Origin: JACVRW01 sp963757815
GTDB lineage: Bacteria; Actinomycetota; Thermoleophilia; Solirubrobacterales; Thermoleophilaceae
Length of the DNA: 64,000 bases
Direction: 5' to 3'
NCBI GenBank assembly: GCA_963757815.1
Contig: CAVWSN010000034.1
Location: forward strand, 1-64,000
A program made the position numbers and the translations under genes. This document shows positions 36,789 through 46,073 of this stretch, piece after piece. The notes beneath the pieces were generated by a model that saw only the letters and a list, made by a program, of their open reading frames with translations, had not been told where the DNA came from and searched no databases. Each line of letters starts with the position of its first letter. Positions within the stretch are counted from its first letter, which is position 1.

Positions 36789-37535
36789 ATGCCCCCGCGT
36801 CCGCATCGCACCGTCGACCGAATGGTCGAGATCCTCGAGACGGTCTCCTTGAGCCCGCGCGGCGTGACCTTGGCCGAGCTGGCAGCCGTCCTCGACGCGC
36901 CGAAGAGCTCCGTTCAGGAGCTCACCAACGGGCTACTCGCGCGCGGCTATCTCACCGAGGAGGAGCGCCGCTTCCAACTCGGACCGGGACCGTTCATCCT
37001 CGCGTTACGCGCGAACAAGCTCGCCGCGCTGTCACTGGATCACCAGTTCGTGGCCGACGTGGCCGAGGCCCTTGGTTGCACCGTCTTCGTCGGGGTGCGC
37101 GTCGGGGACGCCATCGTCTTCATCGACTTCGTGGGGGAAGAGTCACCCAGCCTGACGTTCGTCGCGCGCACGCGCGCCCGTCGCCCGCTCTACACGAGCG
37201 CCGCAGGGAAGACCCTCCTGGCCAACGTCTCCGACGACGAGATGTATCGCCTCCTCGACCTGGCCGGTCCCGAGCAGGCCGAGGACGTCCGCCAGTTCCT
37301 CGCCGAGCTCCCCGAGATCCGCTCCCGCGGGCTCGCCTTCAACCGCGGGGCCACGTTCGCGGACGCGTTCGCCGTGGCCACTCCACTGCTAACCCCCGAC
37401 GGCGGTCTGATCGCGACGATCAGTGCAGGCGTCGATCGCGCACAAGCGGATCGTCTCGACGATCTCGGCGAAGAGCTCAAGAAGGCCGTTGCCGCACTGG
37501 CTCCCAAATACGGCCTCGAACCGCGAGCAGGCTGA
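36789..37535 (+). CDS. IclR-family transcriptional regulator
   Basis: 248 residues. The winged HTH occupies about 5-65 ('TLAELAAVLDAPKSSVQELT', 'NGLLARGYLTEE') and the effector domain about 75-245, with 'LGCTVFVGVRVGDAIVFID', 'RPLYTSAAGKTLLANVSDDE', 'EIRSRGLAFNRG' and 'ATPLLTPDGGLIATISAG'. It faces the cupin-CoA-transferase-MaoC-AtuA operon across a palindromic region, so it is the likely specific regulator, responding to an aromatic or acid intermediate. ATG 36789 lacks an obvious ribosome site. Confidence 0.9.
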   Translation: MPPRPHRTVDRMVEILETVSLSPRGVTLAELAAVLDAPKSSVQELTNGLLARGYLTEEERRFQLGPGPFILALRANKLAALSLDHQFVADVAEALGCTVFVGVRVGDAIVFIDFVGEESPSLTFVARTRARRPLYTSAAGKTLLANVSDDEMYRLLDLAGPEQAEDVRQFLAELPEIRSRGLAFNRGATFADAFAVATPLLTPDGGLIATISAGVDRAQADRLDDLGEELKKAVAALAPKYGLEPRAG

Positions 37536-38059
37536 ACAGCGGGTCGAGCCCGTCCAGATCCGCGCCTCACACGAGGCCGAGTGGGCGCCGGTGCGTCCCC
37601 CGCCACGGCAGACGGACCCGCGTCCAGACGCCCTGCCCCTCGCCCGTGGAAGCAGTCACGCGGCTGTATGCGTCGCCTCGGCGGATCGTTGTGCAATCGC
37701 TACAGGACGCTGCCCGTCGAGCCGTTGCGCTTCGTGGCCTGGGCCAATGAATGAGCCCGGCGTCCGTGGCGGTCACCCGACTACGACGCCTATCGAAAGC
37801 AGAAGCACCGGAAGCTCCGGGCGAGACTCCTGGCTTGCGCGAAGCGGAGCTGGTCCAGGGAGTCACAGTGAGGCGCCCGCAGTGGACGAGCTCCGAGCGT
37901 GTCGACTCACGTTCGGCTCACGCTCGCTTCCGTCAGAAGTTCCGGAAGCGCGCACGTCGTCGTCTGGCAGGATCGCTGCTCGTCCGAGGCGAGCGCGGGC
38001 GGCAGCTCACCGCGCGCGCTCGCTCCTTCACCAATGCAGGCGTCGTCCGCCTCCAGCGA
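37536..38059. other. Gene-free stretch
   Basis: No supportable gene between the IclR regulator and the IS3 remnant. Confidence 0.4.
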
Positions 38060-38443
38060 TCAACGAGAACGCCTCGCCTACCGCCCGTCGCTCTCCTTCG
38101 CGAAGAAGACGGCTGCTTTTGCCAGGATCTCCCCCTCCATCCGCAGCTTCGCGTTCTCGTCACGCAGCCGCCTGAGTTCCTCGCGCTCGTCGCCGCTCAG
38201 GCCGCCAGGGCGCTCGCCCCGCTCGGCCCTCTCCTGCTTGATCCAGTTACGCAACGTGACGTCGGAGATCCCCAGATCCTTCGCCAGCCGGCGCTGTGGC
38301 TTGTCGCCCAACAAGGCGAGCCTGATCGCCTCCCGACGGAACTCCTCCGGATACGGCGGCCTCGTCCTCGGCACCCGAACCTCACTTCCCCCGGCTCACG
38401 ACCGGAAGCACTCAAGTGTCCTCCAAAACGGGGCAACTCCAGA
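38060..38443 (-). mobile_element. Truncated IS3-family copy (left end plus orfA)
   Basis: The inverted repeat at 38443 reads inward TGGAGTTGCCCCGTTTTGGA, matching the intact element at 27066-28360. The copy includes orfA but stops a few codons into orfB (near 38060), so the other end is lost. It interrupts a gene fragment that continues at 38444. Confidence 0.82.
38078..38374 (-). CDS. Orphan IS3-family OrfA
   Basis: 98-residue HTH protein, differing from the OrfA at 27997-28293 at only a handful of positions (for example LAKDLGISDVTLRNWIKQE here). OrfB is missing, so it cannot transpose by itself, but it could bind the ends of the intact copy. Frame fully open. Confidence 0.85.
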   Translation of the reverse strand: MPRTRPPYPEEFRREAIRLALLGDKPQRRLAKDLGISDVTLRNWIKQERAERGERPGGLSGDEREELRRLRDENAKLRMEGEILAKAAVFFAKESDGR

Positions 38444-38834
38444 AGACCTTGTTGTCGGCGTTGCCGGCGGCGAGCGTGCGCTGGTCGGGGCTGAGGACGA
38501 CGTTGGTCATGCGCTCGCCGTCGCCGCGGAGAACGCCGAGCGCGGCCGGGCTCTTCAGCAGGGCGGCGAGCAGGCTGCCACGCGTCTGGACCGAGTCGTC
38601 GAGGGCGACGCCCTGGCGGGCGAGCAGCAGCCCGAGATCGAGGTCGTCCTCGGCGAGGGCGCGCGCGCCGAGTCGCTGAGCCGTGGCGACCTCGAGCAGA
38701 TCGGCGCTGCGTGGTGCGCCGAGGTAGAGGCGGGTGTCCTCTTCTTGGTCGTCGATCGCGAGCGCGGGTCTCATGGCGTGTTCGATGCCCTCGTCGGCGA
38801 TGCGGTGCTTGCGCGCCGACGGATGGATCTCCAC
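38444..38834 (-). pseudogene. Chimeric fragment: small toxin-like N-terminus joined to nSTAND/WD40 linker
   Basis: A single frame starts MEIHPSARKHRIADEGIEHA and 'TRLYLGAPRSADLLEV', resembling a short BrnT-like or similar small protein. From about residue 50 it becomes LGARALAEDDLDLGLLLARQ and 'RGSLLAALLKSPAALGVLRG', 'VVLSPDQRTLAAGNADNKVF'. That is the region between the ATPase and WD40 propeller of large actinobacterial nSTAND proteins, with the first WD strand. It is cut by the IS3 end at 38443. Non-functional mosaic. Confidence 0.5.
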
Positions 38835-39055
38835 CTGAGAGTTGTATTACGAAATTCCGGACGGAGCGCTTGGCTCCTAAGGCGAGGCATCGCGTTCCAG
38901 ACAAGAAGTCGCAGCACCCGACCGACCACTCCGTCCTGGTGAGCCGGGCCAGCGACCGGCCGTTATGTGACATGGCATGAGACACGCGCTCAGCCGGGAC
39001 GCCGAGAAGCGGCCGGCGGGGCTCGGAAAAGTAGGCGTTTTGCAGGTATTTCCGA

Positions 39056-39127
39056 TGGGCGCGGCTGGGTTCGAACCAGCGACCTCTCGCGTGTGAGGCG
39101 AGCGCTCTCCCGCTGAGCTACGCGCCC
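39056..39127 (-). tRNA. tRNA-Val (anticodon CAC)
   Basis: Minus strand folds as a cloverleaf. Acceptor GGGCGCG (39127-39121) pairs with CGCGCCC (39063-39057) plus discriminator A; D-arm 'AGCTCAGCGGGAGAGC'; anticodon stem CTCGC/GCGAG with loop CTCACAC (anticodon CAC); T-arm 'GCTGGTTCGAACCAGC'. CCA is not encoded. It is the left boundary of the core-like part of the window. Confidence 0.95.
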
Positions 39128-39188
39128 GGGAGAGGACACGAGTTTAGTCGGGCGGGCTTTCCGAAAACAGGCGAGTAGGTCGCTTGCC

Positions 39189-40142
39189 ATGTCGGCTCCG
39201 CCCGTGCTCAAAGACGCGAAGCTCATATCCCGGCGCACTGGGGTGCGCCCGATGCGCCGCGCCGGGACGATCGTCAAGCGGACGCTGGTCTCCTTCTACG
39301 AGGACCAGATCACCCATCACGCGGGGGCACTCACCTATTACTCGCTGATGTCGCTGTTCCCGGCGGCGCTTCTCGGGCTCTCCCTGCTCGGCCTGCTCGG
39401 GCAGTACCCGGAGACCTACAACGCGATCATCGACTACCTCGATGGAGTGGCTCCCGCTTCGGTGGTCGAACCGCTGGACCGTTCGCTGCGAACGGCGCTC
39501 CAGAACAAGGGGACCGCCACAACAGCTCTGATCATCAGCGTGGTCGTTGCGCTGTACGGGACGACCGGCGTGCTCGAGGCGGCTCGGCGAGCGCTCAACG
39601 TCGTGTTCGAGGTGGAGGCCGGGCGTGGCTTCATGCGCCGCAAGGGCGTCGACCTGCTTTCGACGGCGGTCCTGATGACGCTCGTGCTGTCCAGCCTGGT
39701 GATGGTGTTCGTAGGCGGCCGCTTCGCCGACGACATGTTCGGCTTCATCGGGCTGGGTTCCACGGTGGCCGAGGTGTGGAGCATCGTCCGCTGGCCCGGT
39801 GCCCTGCTCGCGGCGATGCTCGCGTTCGCCTACATCTACTACGTCACGCCCGACGTCGAGCAACGTTCCTTCCGCTGGGTCACGCCCGGCGCGATCGTCG
39901 GCGTCCTGGCATGGCTGCTGGCGTCCATCGCGCTGAGGACTTACCTGGAGAGCATCGCTGACGTCGGGGCGCTGTACGGCACCTTCACGGCCGCGATCGT
40001 GCTGGTGGGCTGGCTGTGGCTCACGAACGTGGCGCTTCTCTTCGGGGCCGAGCTGAACGCGGAGATCGAACGCGAGAAGGAGATCGCCGAGGGGGTCCCG
40101 CCGGCGGAGACGCTCAATCGGCCCGACCTGGGAGCCTCGTAG
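39189..40142 (+). CDS. YihY/BrkB-family membrane protein
   Basis: 317-residue integral membrane protein with about six helices. Family marks are 'FYEDQITHHAGALTYYSLMS', 'LFPAALLGLSLLGLLG', 'ALYGTTGVLEAARRALNVVF', 'YYVTPDVEQRSFRWVTPGAI', and 'GTFTAAIVLVGWLWLTNVAL' with a cytoplasmic acidic end. Once misnamed ribonuclease BN; the physiological role is not settled. ATG 39189, 60 bp upstream of which lies tRNA-Val in the opposite direction. Confidence 0.9.
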   Translation: MSAPPVLKDAKLISRRTGVRPMRRAGTIVKRTLVSFYEDQITHHAGALTYYSLMSLFPAALLGLSLLGLLGQYPETYNAIIDYLDGVAPASVVEPLDRSLRTALQNKGTATTALIISVVVALYGTTGVLEAARRALNVVFEVEAGRGFMRRKGVDLLSTAVLMTLVLSSLVMVFVGGRFADDMFGFIGLGSTVAEVWSIVRWPGALLAAMLAFAYIYYVTPDVEQRSFRWVTPGAIVGVLAWLLASIALRTYLESIADVGALYGTFTAAIVLVGWLWLTNVALLFGAELNAEIEREKEIAEGVPPAETLNRPDLGAS

Positions 40143-40244
40143 AAGCTGAGGCCTTTGCGCCAGCTTTGGTCGGTGCGGCACGGCGCGTATCGGTTTTGGG
40201 GTAGACCTACCCCACGCAGTCTCATCCCAGGAGGTGGTTCGGTG

Positions 40245-40799
40245 ATGAAGGGGCGTGTCAAGCTCGCCGTGGGGGTTGCGGCGCTCGCAGCGGTGGCCGC
40301 CGCCGGCACGGTTGCGGTGGCCGGCGGTGGGGACAGCATCCGCGAGGAGCTCACGGGCTACGAGGAGGACCCGCTCGTCCTCTCGACGACCGGTAACGGC
40401 TCGTTCAGGGCCCGCATCGACGAGAGGCAGCAGGAGATCTCGTACAGGCTCCGCTACGCGGACCTCGAGGGGAACGTCACCCAGGCGCACATTCACCTGG
40501 GCGGCCCGAGGCAGAGCGGCGGGATCAGCGTGTTCTTCTGCACGAACCTGGGCAACGGACCCGCCGGGACGCAGGCCTGTCCCGCGGCTCCGGCCACTGT
40601 CAGCGGCACCATCACGCCTGCCGACGTGATCGGCCCAGCCGGACAGGGAATCACCGCCGGCCAGTTCGACGAGCTCGTTGCTGCCATCCGCGCGGGCGTT
40701 ACCTACGCCAATGTCCACAGCAGCCTGTACCCAGGAGGCGAGATCCGGGCCCAGCTCGAGGGCGGCAAGGGCGACAGAGACAGAGATAACGACGACTGA
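40245..40799 (+). CDS. Secreted CHRD-domain protein
   Basis: 184 residues. Signal peptide (MKGRVKLAVGVAALAAVAAAGTVAVA), then one CHRD domain: 'LTGYEEDPLVLSTTGNGSF', 'SYRLRYADLEGNVTQAHIHL', 'ANVHSSLYPGGEIRAQLE', and a charged tail (GDRDRDNDD). CHRD domains occur in chordin and many bacterial exported proteins; ligand unknown. AGGAGGT at 40229-40235 serves ATG 40245 or the adjacent GTG 40242. Confidence 0.85.
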   Translation: MKGRVKLAVGVAALAAVAAAGTVAVAGGGDSIREELTGYEEDPLVLSTTGNGSFRARIDERQQEISYRLRYADLEGNVTQAHIHLGGPRQSGGISVFFCTNLGNGPAGTQACPAAPATVSGTITPADVIGPAGQGITAGQFDELVAAIRAGVTYANVHSSLYPGGEIRAQLEGGKGDRDRDNDD

Positions 40800-40848
40800 T
40801 CCGAGCGGCCGCTCGGCCGCCGCGCAGCGCCGGTGATACTTCCGCGGC

Positions 40849-41611
40849 ATCGAGTCGCGCAAGTACCCCTACGGTGAGCGGCGAGACCAGTTCGGCGAGC
40901 TGACGCTTCCGGAGGGCCATGGGCCCTTTCCGGTCGCTGTCCTGATCCACGGCGGGTTCTGGCGAGAGCGCTACGACCTGCGCGAGGAGGACGAGCTCGC
41001 GGGCGATCTCGCCGCGCGCGGCTGGGCTGCCTGGAACCTCGAGTACCGCCGGCTCGGGTGGCGCAGCCGCGGCGGCTGGCCCGCCACGTTCGAGGACGTC
41101 GCCGCGGGGATCGACGAGCTCGGTGGCCTCCGAAGAATCGCTCGACCTGGCACGGGTCGTCACGATCGGCCACTCGGCGGGCGGACAGCTCGCGCTCTGG
41201 GCCGCCGCCCGGCGCGACCTGCCCGCCGACGTTCCTGGGGGCGACCCGCAAATCCGCCCAGCGGCCGCCGTCGCGCAGGCGGGAGTCGTCGACCTCCGCG
41301 AGGCGGCACGGCTGGGGCTGTCGCGAGGAGCGGCCGAGTCGCTACTCGGTGGGTCGCCCATAAGGCGCCCCGGCCGCTACGACCTCGCCTCGCCGATCGA
41401 GCGGCTGCCGCTCGGCCTGCCGCAGCTGCTCGTCCACGGCGATGCCGACGACACCGTCCCGATCGCGATCGCCCGCCGCTACGCCCAGTGGGCTGCCGAG
41501 GGCGGCGATCCGTGCGAGCTCGTCGAGCTTCCGGGCTGCGGCCACTTTGAGCATCTCGACCCGAGCTCCGAAGCGTGGCGGGTCGTCACGACGTGGCTGG
41601 AGGAAAGGTGA
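40849..41611 (+). CDS. Alpha/beta hydrolase, probable kynurenine formamidase (frame-broken)
   Basis: Esterase-like protein of about 250 residues. First part 'KYPYGERRDQFGELTLPEG', 'VAVLIHGGFWRERYD' (oxyanion HGGFW) and LEYRRLGWRSRGGWPATFED. After removing one G near 41124, 'ARVVTIGHSAGGQLALWAAA' gives the nucleophile Ser. Then LLVHGDADDTVPIAIARRYA (acid Asp) and 'GCGHFEHLDP' (His). The HGGFW/GHSAGGQ pattern plus the overlap (GTGA) with kynureninase points to N-formylkynurenine hydrolysis. No ATG/GTG/TTG lies in frame before 40849, so another indel at the start is likely. Confidence 0.72.
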
Positions 41612-42867
41612 TCGAGCGCGCCCGTGCCGAGCAGCTCGATGCGGAGGACCCACTCGCGCAGTTTCGCGAGCGCTTCGTTCGGGGCCGAAGCAGGGCTCGG
41701 CCGGCCGCAGGGATCGGCACCCCGAAACGATCTACCTCGACGGCAACTCGCTCGGCCGGCTTCCAAGCGCCACCCGCGAGCGGATCGCGGAGCTCGTCGA
41801 CCAGTGGGGCGATCAGCTCGTGACCGCCTGGGACGAGTGGATCGAGCTCCCGGTGCGCGTGGGGGACCTGCTCGCCGAGGCGGCGCTCGACGCCCGCCAG
41901 GGCGAGGTGATCGTCTCCGACTCCACCACCGTCAACCTCTACAAGCTCGCCGCCGCGCTGCTCGCCGGCCGTCCCGGCGCGATCGTCGCTCCCCGTGACG
42001 AGTTCCCGACGGACCGCTACGTGCTCGAGGGCCTCGCCTCGGCACACGGGCGCGAGCTCACGCTGTTCGAGTCCGATCCGCTCGACGGGCCGAGCGCCGA
42101 GGACGTGGCAAGAGCGTGCGGCACACGGCAGGTGGCGCTCGTCTGCCTCTCGCACGTGAACTACCGCTCCGGTGCCCTCGCCGACACGCGGGCGATCGAG
42201 AGCGCGGCGAGCGCCCCGGTCGTCTGGGACCTGAGCCACTCGGCGGGCGTGCTCGCTCCGGCGGGGATCGGCCTGGCGGTCGGCTGCACCTACAAGTACC
42301 TGAACGCGGGTCCCGGGGCGCCGGCGTTCCTGTACGTGCGCGCGGACCTCCAGCCGGGTCTCCGATCACCGATCCAGGGCTGGTTCGGCCAGCAGCGGCA
42401 GTTCGAGATGGAGCGCCCCTACGATCCCGAGCCCGGCGTGCGCGGCTTCCTGACCGGCACCCCCAACATCCCGGCGCTCGTCGCCGTCGAGGAGGGGGCA
42501 AAGCTCGTCGCGGAGGCCGGAATCGAACGCCTACGGGCCAAAGCCGAGGCGCTCACGACATACCTCGTCGAGTTGCACGACGCCTGGCTCGCGCCGCTCG
42601 GCTTCGAGCTCGGGAGCCCGCGCGACCCAGGGCGTCGCGGCGCGCACGTGAGCCTCCGCCACGCCGAGGCGTGGCCGATCTCGCGCGCGCTCATCGAGCG
42701 CGCCCGGGTGATCCCGGACTTTCGCGGCCCGGACTCGATTCGCCTCGGCCTGCCGCCCGCTGTACACCCGCTTCGTGGACGTGCACGACGCCGCCGACCG
42801 GTTGCGTTCGCTGGTCGAGCGAGGCGAGCAGCGCGAGGTCGACCCAGCCTGGCGGCGAGTGACTTAG
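41608..42867 (+). CDS. kynU: Kynureninase (two frame breaks)
   Basis: PLP enzyme cleaving kynurenine to anthranilate and alanine. GTG 41608 overlaps the hydrolase stop. Text: VIERARAEQLDAEDPLAQFR, then shifted 'ETIYLDGNSLGRLP', 'SDSTTVNLYKLAAALLAGRP', 'RDEFPTDRYVLEGLA', VVWDLSHSAGVLAP (PLP Asp/His), VGCTYKYLNAGPGAPAFLYV (Schiff-base Lys) and 'GWFGQQRQFEME'. The C-terminus after one extra C in CCC (about 42765) reads 'LYTRFVDVHDAADRLRSLVE'. About 415 residues repaired, normal length. With the preceding hydrolase it forms the lower kynurenine route; the dioxygenase is not in the window. Confidence 0.88.
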
Positions 42868-42883
42868 GCCTGGATCCAGGCCT
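42866..42883. terminator. Palindrome between convergent kynU and RidA
   Basis: AGGCCTGGATCCAGGCCT is a perfect 18-bp palindrome covering both stop regions; as RNA it gives a 7-bp stem with a GATC loop. Position between convergent genes suggests a two-way terminator. Confidence 0.6.
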
Positions 42884-43267
42884 AGAGAGCCACGATCGCG
42901 TCGATCTCGACGTCGGCACCCTTCGGCAACCCGGCCACCCCACGGCCACCCGAGCGGGCGGGTCGTCGCTGCCGAAGAAGTCCGCGTAAGCGTCGTTCAC
43001 GCGCGTGAAGTCACCCATGTCGGCCAGGTAGACGGTGCAGCGGACCGCCTGCGACAGCGATGCCCCAGCCGCCTGGCAGACCGCCGAGAGGTTCTCGAGG
43101 CAGCGGCGCGCCTGCCCCTCAACGTCCTCCTTCACGAGCTCGCCGGTCGACGGGTCGAGCGCCACCTGCCCCGAGCAGAACAGCAGCGAGCCGGTGCGGA
43201 TCGCCTGGCTGTAGGGGCCGATCGCCGCGGGGGCATTCTCGGTGGACACGGGCATGCGTAGTGCCAT
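42882..43267 (-). CDS. ridA: RidA/YjgF-family reactive-intermediate deaminase (one frame break)
   Basis: 128-residue protein that hydrolyses reactive enamine/imine intermediates from PLP enzymes: 'VSTENAPAAIGPYSQAIRTG', 'LLFCSGQVALDPSTGELV', 'QAVRCTVYLADMGDFTRVND' (Arg of the active site). After one missing G in GGGG at about 42945 it continues VAGLPKGADVEIDAIVAL and stops at 42882. Faces kynureninase, a PLP enzyme, though no direct link is shown. Confidence 0.88.
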
Positions 43268-43330
43268 GGAGCTCCTCTCGATTGGTGGCTGCGCGCGCAG
43301 ACTATTCGCGCTGCGCGCTAGGCTTGGCCA

Positions 43331-43606
43331 TGGACCGTGCTAGGCGGGGAGGTAGCGGTGCCCTGTCACCCGCAAGCCGCTCTAGCGGGGCTGAATTCCC
43401 GACCGAGGGATTTCGGCCTTGGGGCCAGTACGCCGGACAGAGGCGTCGATGGCCGGGTCCCGCGCGGCGAGCGCTCGCGAACCAGGTCAGATCCGGGAGG
43501 AAGCAGCCTTAAGCGATACCGCTCGTGCGCCGCGGAGCAGCCTGGCCGGAGCCGAAGACCGGCGGGCACGCCCAAGACCGGATTTCGAGGAAGGGTGCAC
43601 GGTCCA
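43331..43606 (+). ncRNA. ffs: Signal recognition particle RNA, large bacterial type
   Basis: About 276 nt. The ends pair as TGGACCGTGC (43331-43340) with GCACGGTCCA (43597-43606). The 5' part GGCGGGGAGGTAGCGGTGCC is the Alu-domain core seen in large SRP RNAs. The S-domain tip is GGTCAGATCCGGGAGGAAGC, the Ffh-binding asymmetric loop and GNRA-like tetraloop, followed by AGCC. Long intervening arms pair in order (GCGGCGAGCG with CGCTCGTGCGCCGC; GGCCTTGG with CCAAGACC). It would scaffold Ffh for co-translational targeting. Confidence 0.9.
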
Positions 43607-43632
43607 TTTCCATCCGGGGGAGAATGTGCGCG

Positions 43633-45922
43633 ATGGCGATTGCTCCAGCACCTACTCCCGTCGATATCGAGGTGCTCCGGTCGGTCGAGCGCCGCGTGCT
43701 GTGGCTCGCCACCGCGATCGTCCACCACGCCAACCGCGTGAGGGAGAACCGCTCCGGCGTGAAGGTGGGCGGACACCAGGCCTCGAGCGCGTCGATGGTG
43801 AGCCTGATGACGGCGCTCTGGTTCTCGGAGCTGCGCGCCGAGGACCGCGTGTCGGTCAAGCCGCATGCATCGCCTGTCCTGCACGCGATCAACTACCTGC
43901 TCGGCCTGCTCGACCAGCCGTACCTCGAGTCGCTGCGCGAGTTCGGCGGTCTCCAGAGCTATCCGAGCCGCACGAAGGACCCGGATCCGGTCGACTACTC
44001 GACGGGCTCGGTCGGCATCGGCGCCACCGCGCCGATCTGGGGCGCCATCGCGCGCCGTTACCTCGAGTACCACCGGCTCGAGGCGCCGCCCATGGGCCGC
44101 CAGATCGCCTTGCTGGGCGACGCCGAGCTCGACGAGGGCGCGGTCTGGGAGGCGATCGCCGATCCGTGGGTGGCGCATCTCGGCGAGGTGCTGTGGGTGG
44201 TCGACCTGAACCGCCAGTCGCTCGACCGCGTGGTGCCCGACATCGCCTTCGGCCGCCTCGCGGGGATGTTCGAGGCGGCGGGCTGGCAGGTGTTGACGGT
44301 CAAGTACGGGCGCCGGCTCGGGGCGCTCTTCGAGCGGCCGGGCGGGCCGGAGCTTCGCGATCGCATCGACGAGATGCCGAACGAGGAGTACCAGCGCCTG
44401 CTGCGCGCGCCCCCGGAGGAGCTGCGCGAGCGCCTGCCGGGCGATCGCCGCGAGCTCGCGAAGCTCGTGAGCGAGCTCGAGGACGACGAGCTGCGCGCCG
44501 GCTTCCGGGACCTCGGCGGCCACGACCTCGGCAAGCTGATCGAGGCCTACAGGGCGGTGGAGCACGATCGCCCCACGGTCGTATTCGCCTACACGATCAA
44601 GGGCTGGTCGCTGCCGATCGAAGGCCACCCGGAGAACCACTCGGCGCTGCTCACGGTCGAGCAGTTCGCGGAGCTGGCGGAGCAGCTCGGCGCCGATGCC
44701 GACCACCCCTGGGCGCCGTTCGATCCGGCGAGTCCCGAGGCGGAGCTCACGGCCGCTGCGGCCGGCGCGCTCGCGCGGGAGGAGCCCGAGCCGCGCGAGC
44801 CCCCGGCGGTGCCGGTGCGGCTCGGCCGCAAGCACCGCGGCAAGGAGTCGACCCAGCAGGCGTTCGGTCGCTTCTTCGTGGACCTGGTCCACGACGCGCC
44901 GCAGGTGGCGGAGCGCGTGGTCACGGTGAGCCCCGACGTCGCGAGCTCCACCAACCTCGGCGGCTGGATCAACAAGGCGGGGATCTGGTCGGTCGGGGAG
45001 CGTCGCGACTGGTTCGAGGACGATTCGCAGACGCTCGTGCACTGGCACGAGACGCCCAGCGGGGGGCATATCGAGCTCGGGATCGCCGAGACCAACCTTG
45101 TCGGGCTGCTCGGTGAGCTGGGCGCCACCTGGAGCCGCTACGGCCAGCCGCTGCTGCCGATCGGGACGATCTACGACCCGTTCGTCGGCCGCGCTCTGGA
45201 GCCATGGTCGTTCGGCATCTACGCGGGCGGCCAGTCGATCCTCGTCGGGACCCCGTCCGGGGTCTCGCTCGCGCCCGAGGGCGGCGCCCACCAGTCGATA
45301 GTGACGCCGTCGATCGGGATCGGACAGCCGGGCTGCACGGCCTGGGAGCCCGCCTTCGGCCAGGACCTCGAGTGGACGCTGCTCCACGCGTTGTCGCGGC
45401 TAGGGCGTCCGGGCGGCGAATCGGCCTACTTCCGGCTCTCCACGCGACCGATCGACCAGGGACTGACCGGCGCTGACACGAGCGAGGAGCGCCGTCGTCT
45501 CGTCCTGGCCGGCGGTTATCCGCTGCGGCGGGCGCGCGCGGCGCCAAGGGTGACGCTGGTCGGCATGGGCGCCGTGATGCCCGAGCTGGTCGAGGCGGCC
45601 GAGGTGCTCGGCGACGACGTCGACGTGGTCTGCGTGACGAGCGCCGACCTCCTCTTCCGCGCACTGCGGGCCAGGGCCGGGTTCGGGGAGCACGACGACG
45701 CCATCCTCGACGAGCTGCTGCCCCGGGACCGGGCCGCCCCGATCGTGACCGTCCTCGACGGCGATCCCCACGCCCTGGCCTTTCTCGCCACAGTCAATGA
45801 GGTGCCGCTCACCCCGCTCGGGGTCACGCGCTTCGGGCAGTCGGGCGACCTCGCCGACGTCTACCGCCACCACGAGATCGACGCGAGAGCGTCGTCGGCG
45901 CGCGCTAGACCTGCTCGGTTAG
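43633..45922 (+). CDS. Pyruvate dehydrogenase E1 (AceE-like)/transketolase-family enzyme
   Basis: ThDP enzyme of about 763 residues in one chain, laid out like homodimeric E1. The N-terminal ThDP half has 'SGVKVGGHQASSASMVSLMT', 'DYSTGSVGIGATAPIWGA', 'IALLGDAELDEGAVWEAIAD' and 'VVDLNRQSLDRVV' (Mg/ThDP motif). The Pyr domain has 'HIELGIAETNLVGLLGELGA', and a transketolase C domain follows. Without nearby E2/E3 the exact 2-oxo acid is open. ATG 43633 is preferred, with GGGGGAG ten bases upstream. Near the end two indels (about 45884 and 45898) hide the natural stop at 45922; as read the frame runs to 46068. Confidence 0.82.
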
Positions 45923-46073
45923 TGACCCGAGTCGGAAGTTCGGCGTCAGCTTCCCGAGTGGCTGGGCGTGGCTGGCGACGCACACGGGATGAGTCGATGC
46001 CGAGCATCGGCGATTCCCGTGGGTGGCGCCAGGCGCGTCCAGACGCCGGGAAGGTGCGCGCAGATTAGGGTGA

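Noticed and set aside
38990..39130. Short frame containing GFEPATS over the tRNA region
   Set aside because: This peptide is the well-known false translation of a tRNA T-arm.
39144..40862. 572-codon open frame antisense to YihY and CHRD genes
   Set aside because: Low-complexity translation without domains, and it overlaps tRNA-adjacent and two well-supported sense genes.
43366..45387. 673-codon open frame antisense to the E1 gene
   Set aside because: Arg/Glu/Leu-rich shadow of a high-GC gene; the sense strand has unmistakable ThDP motifs.
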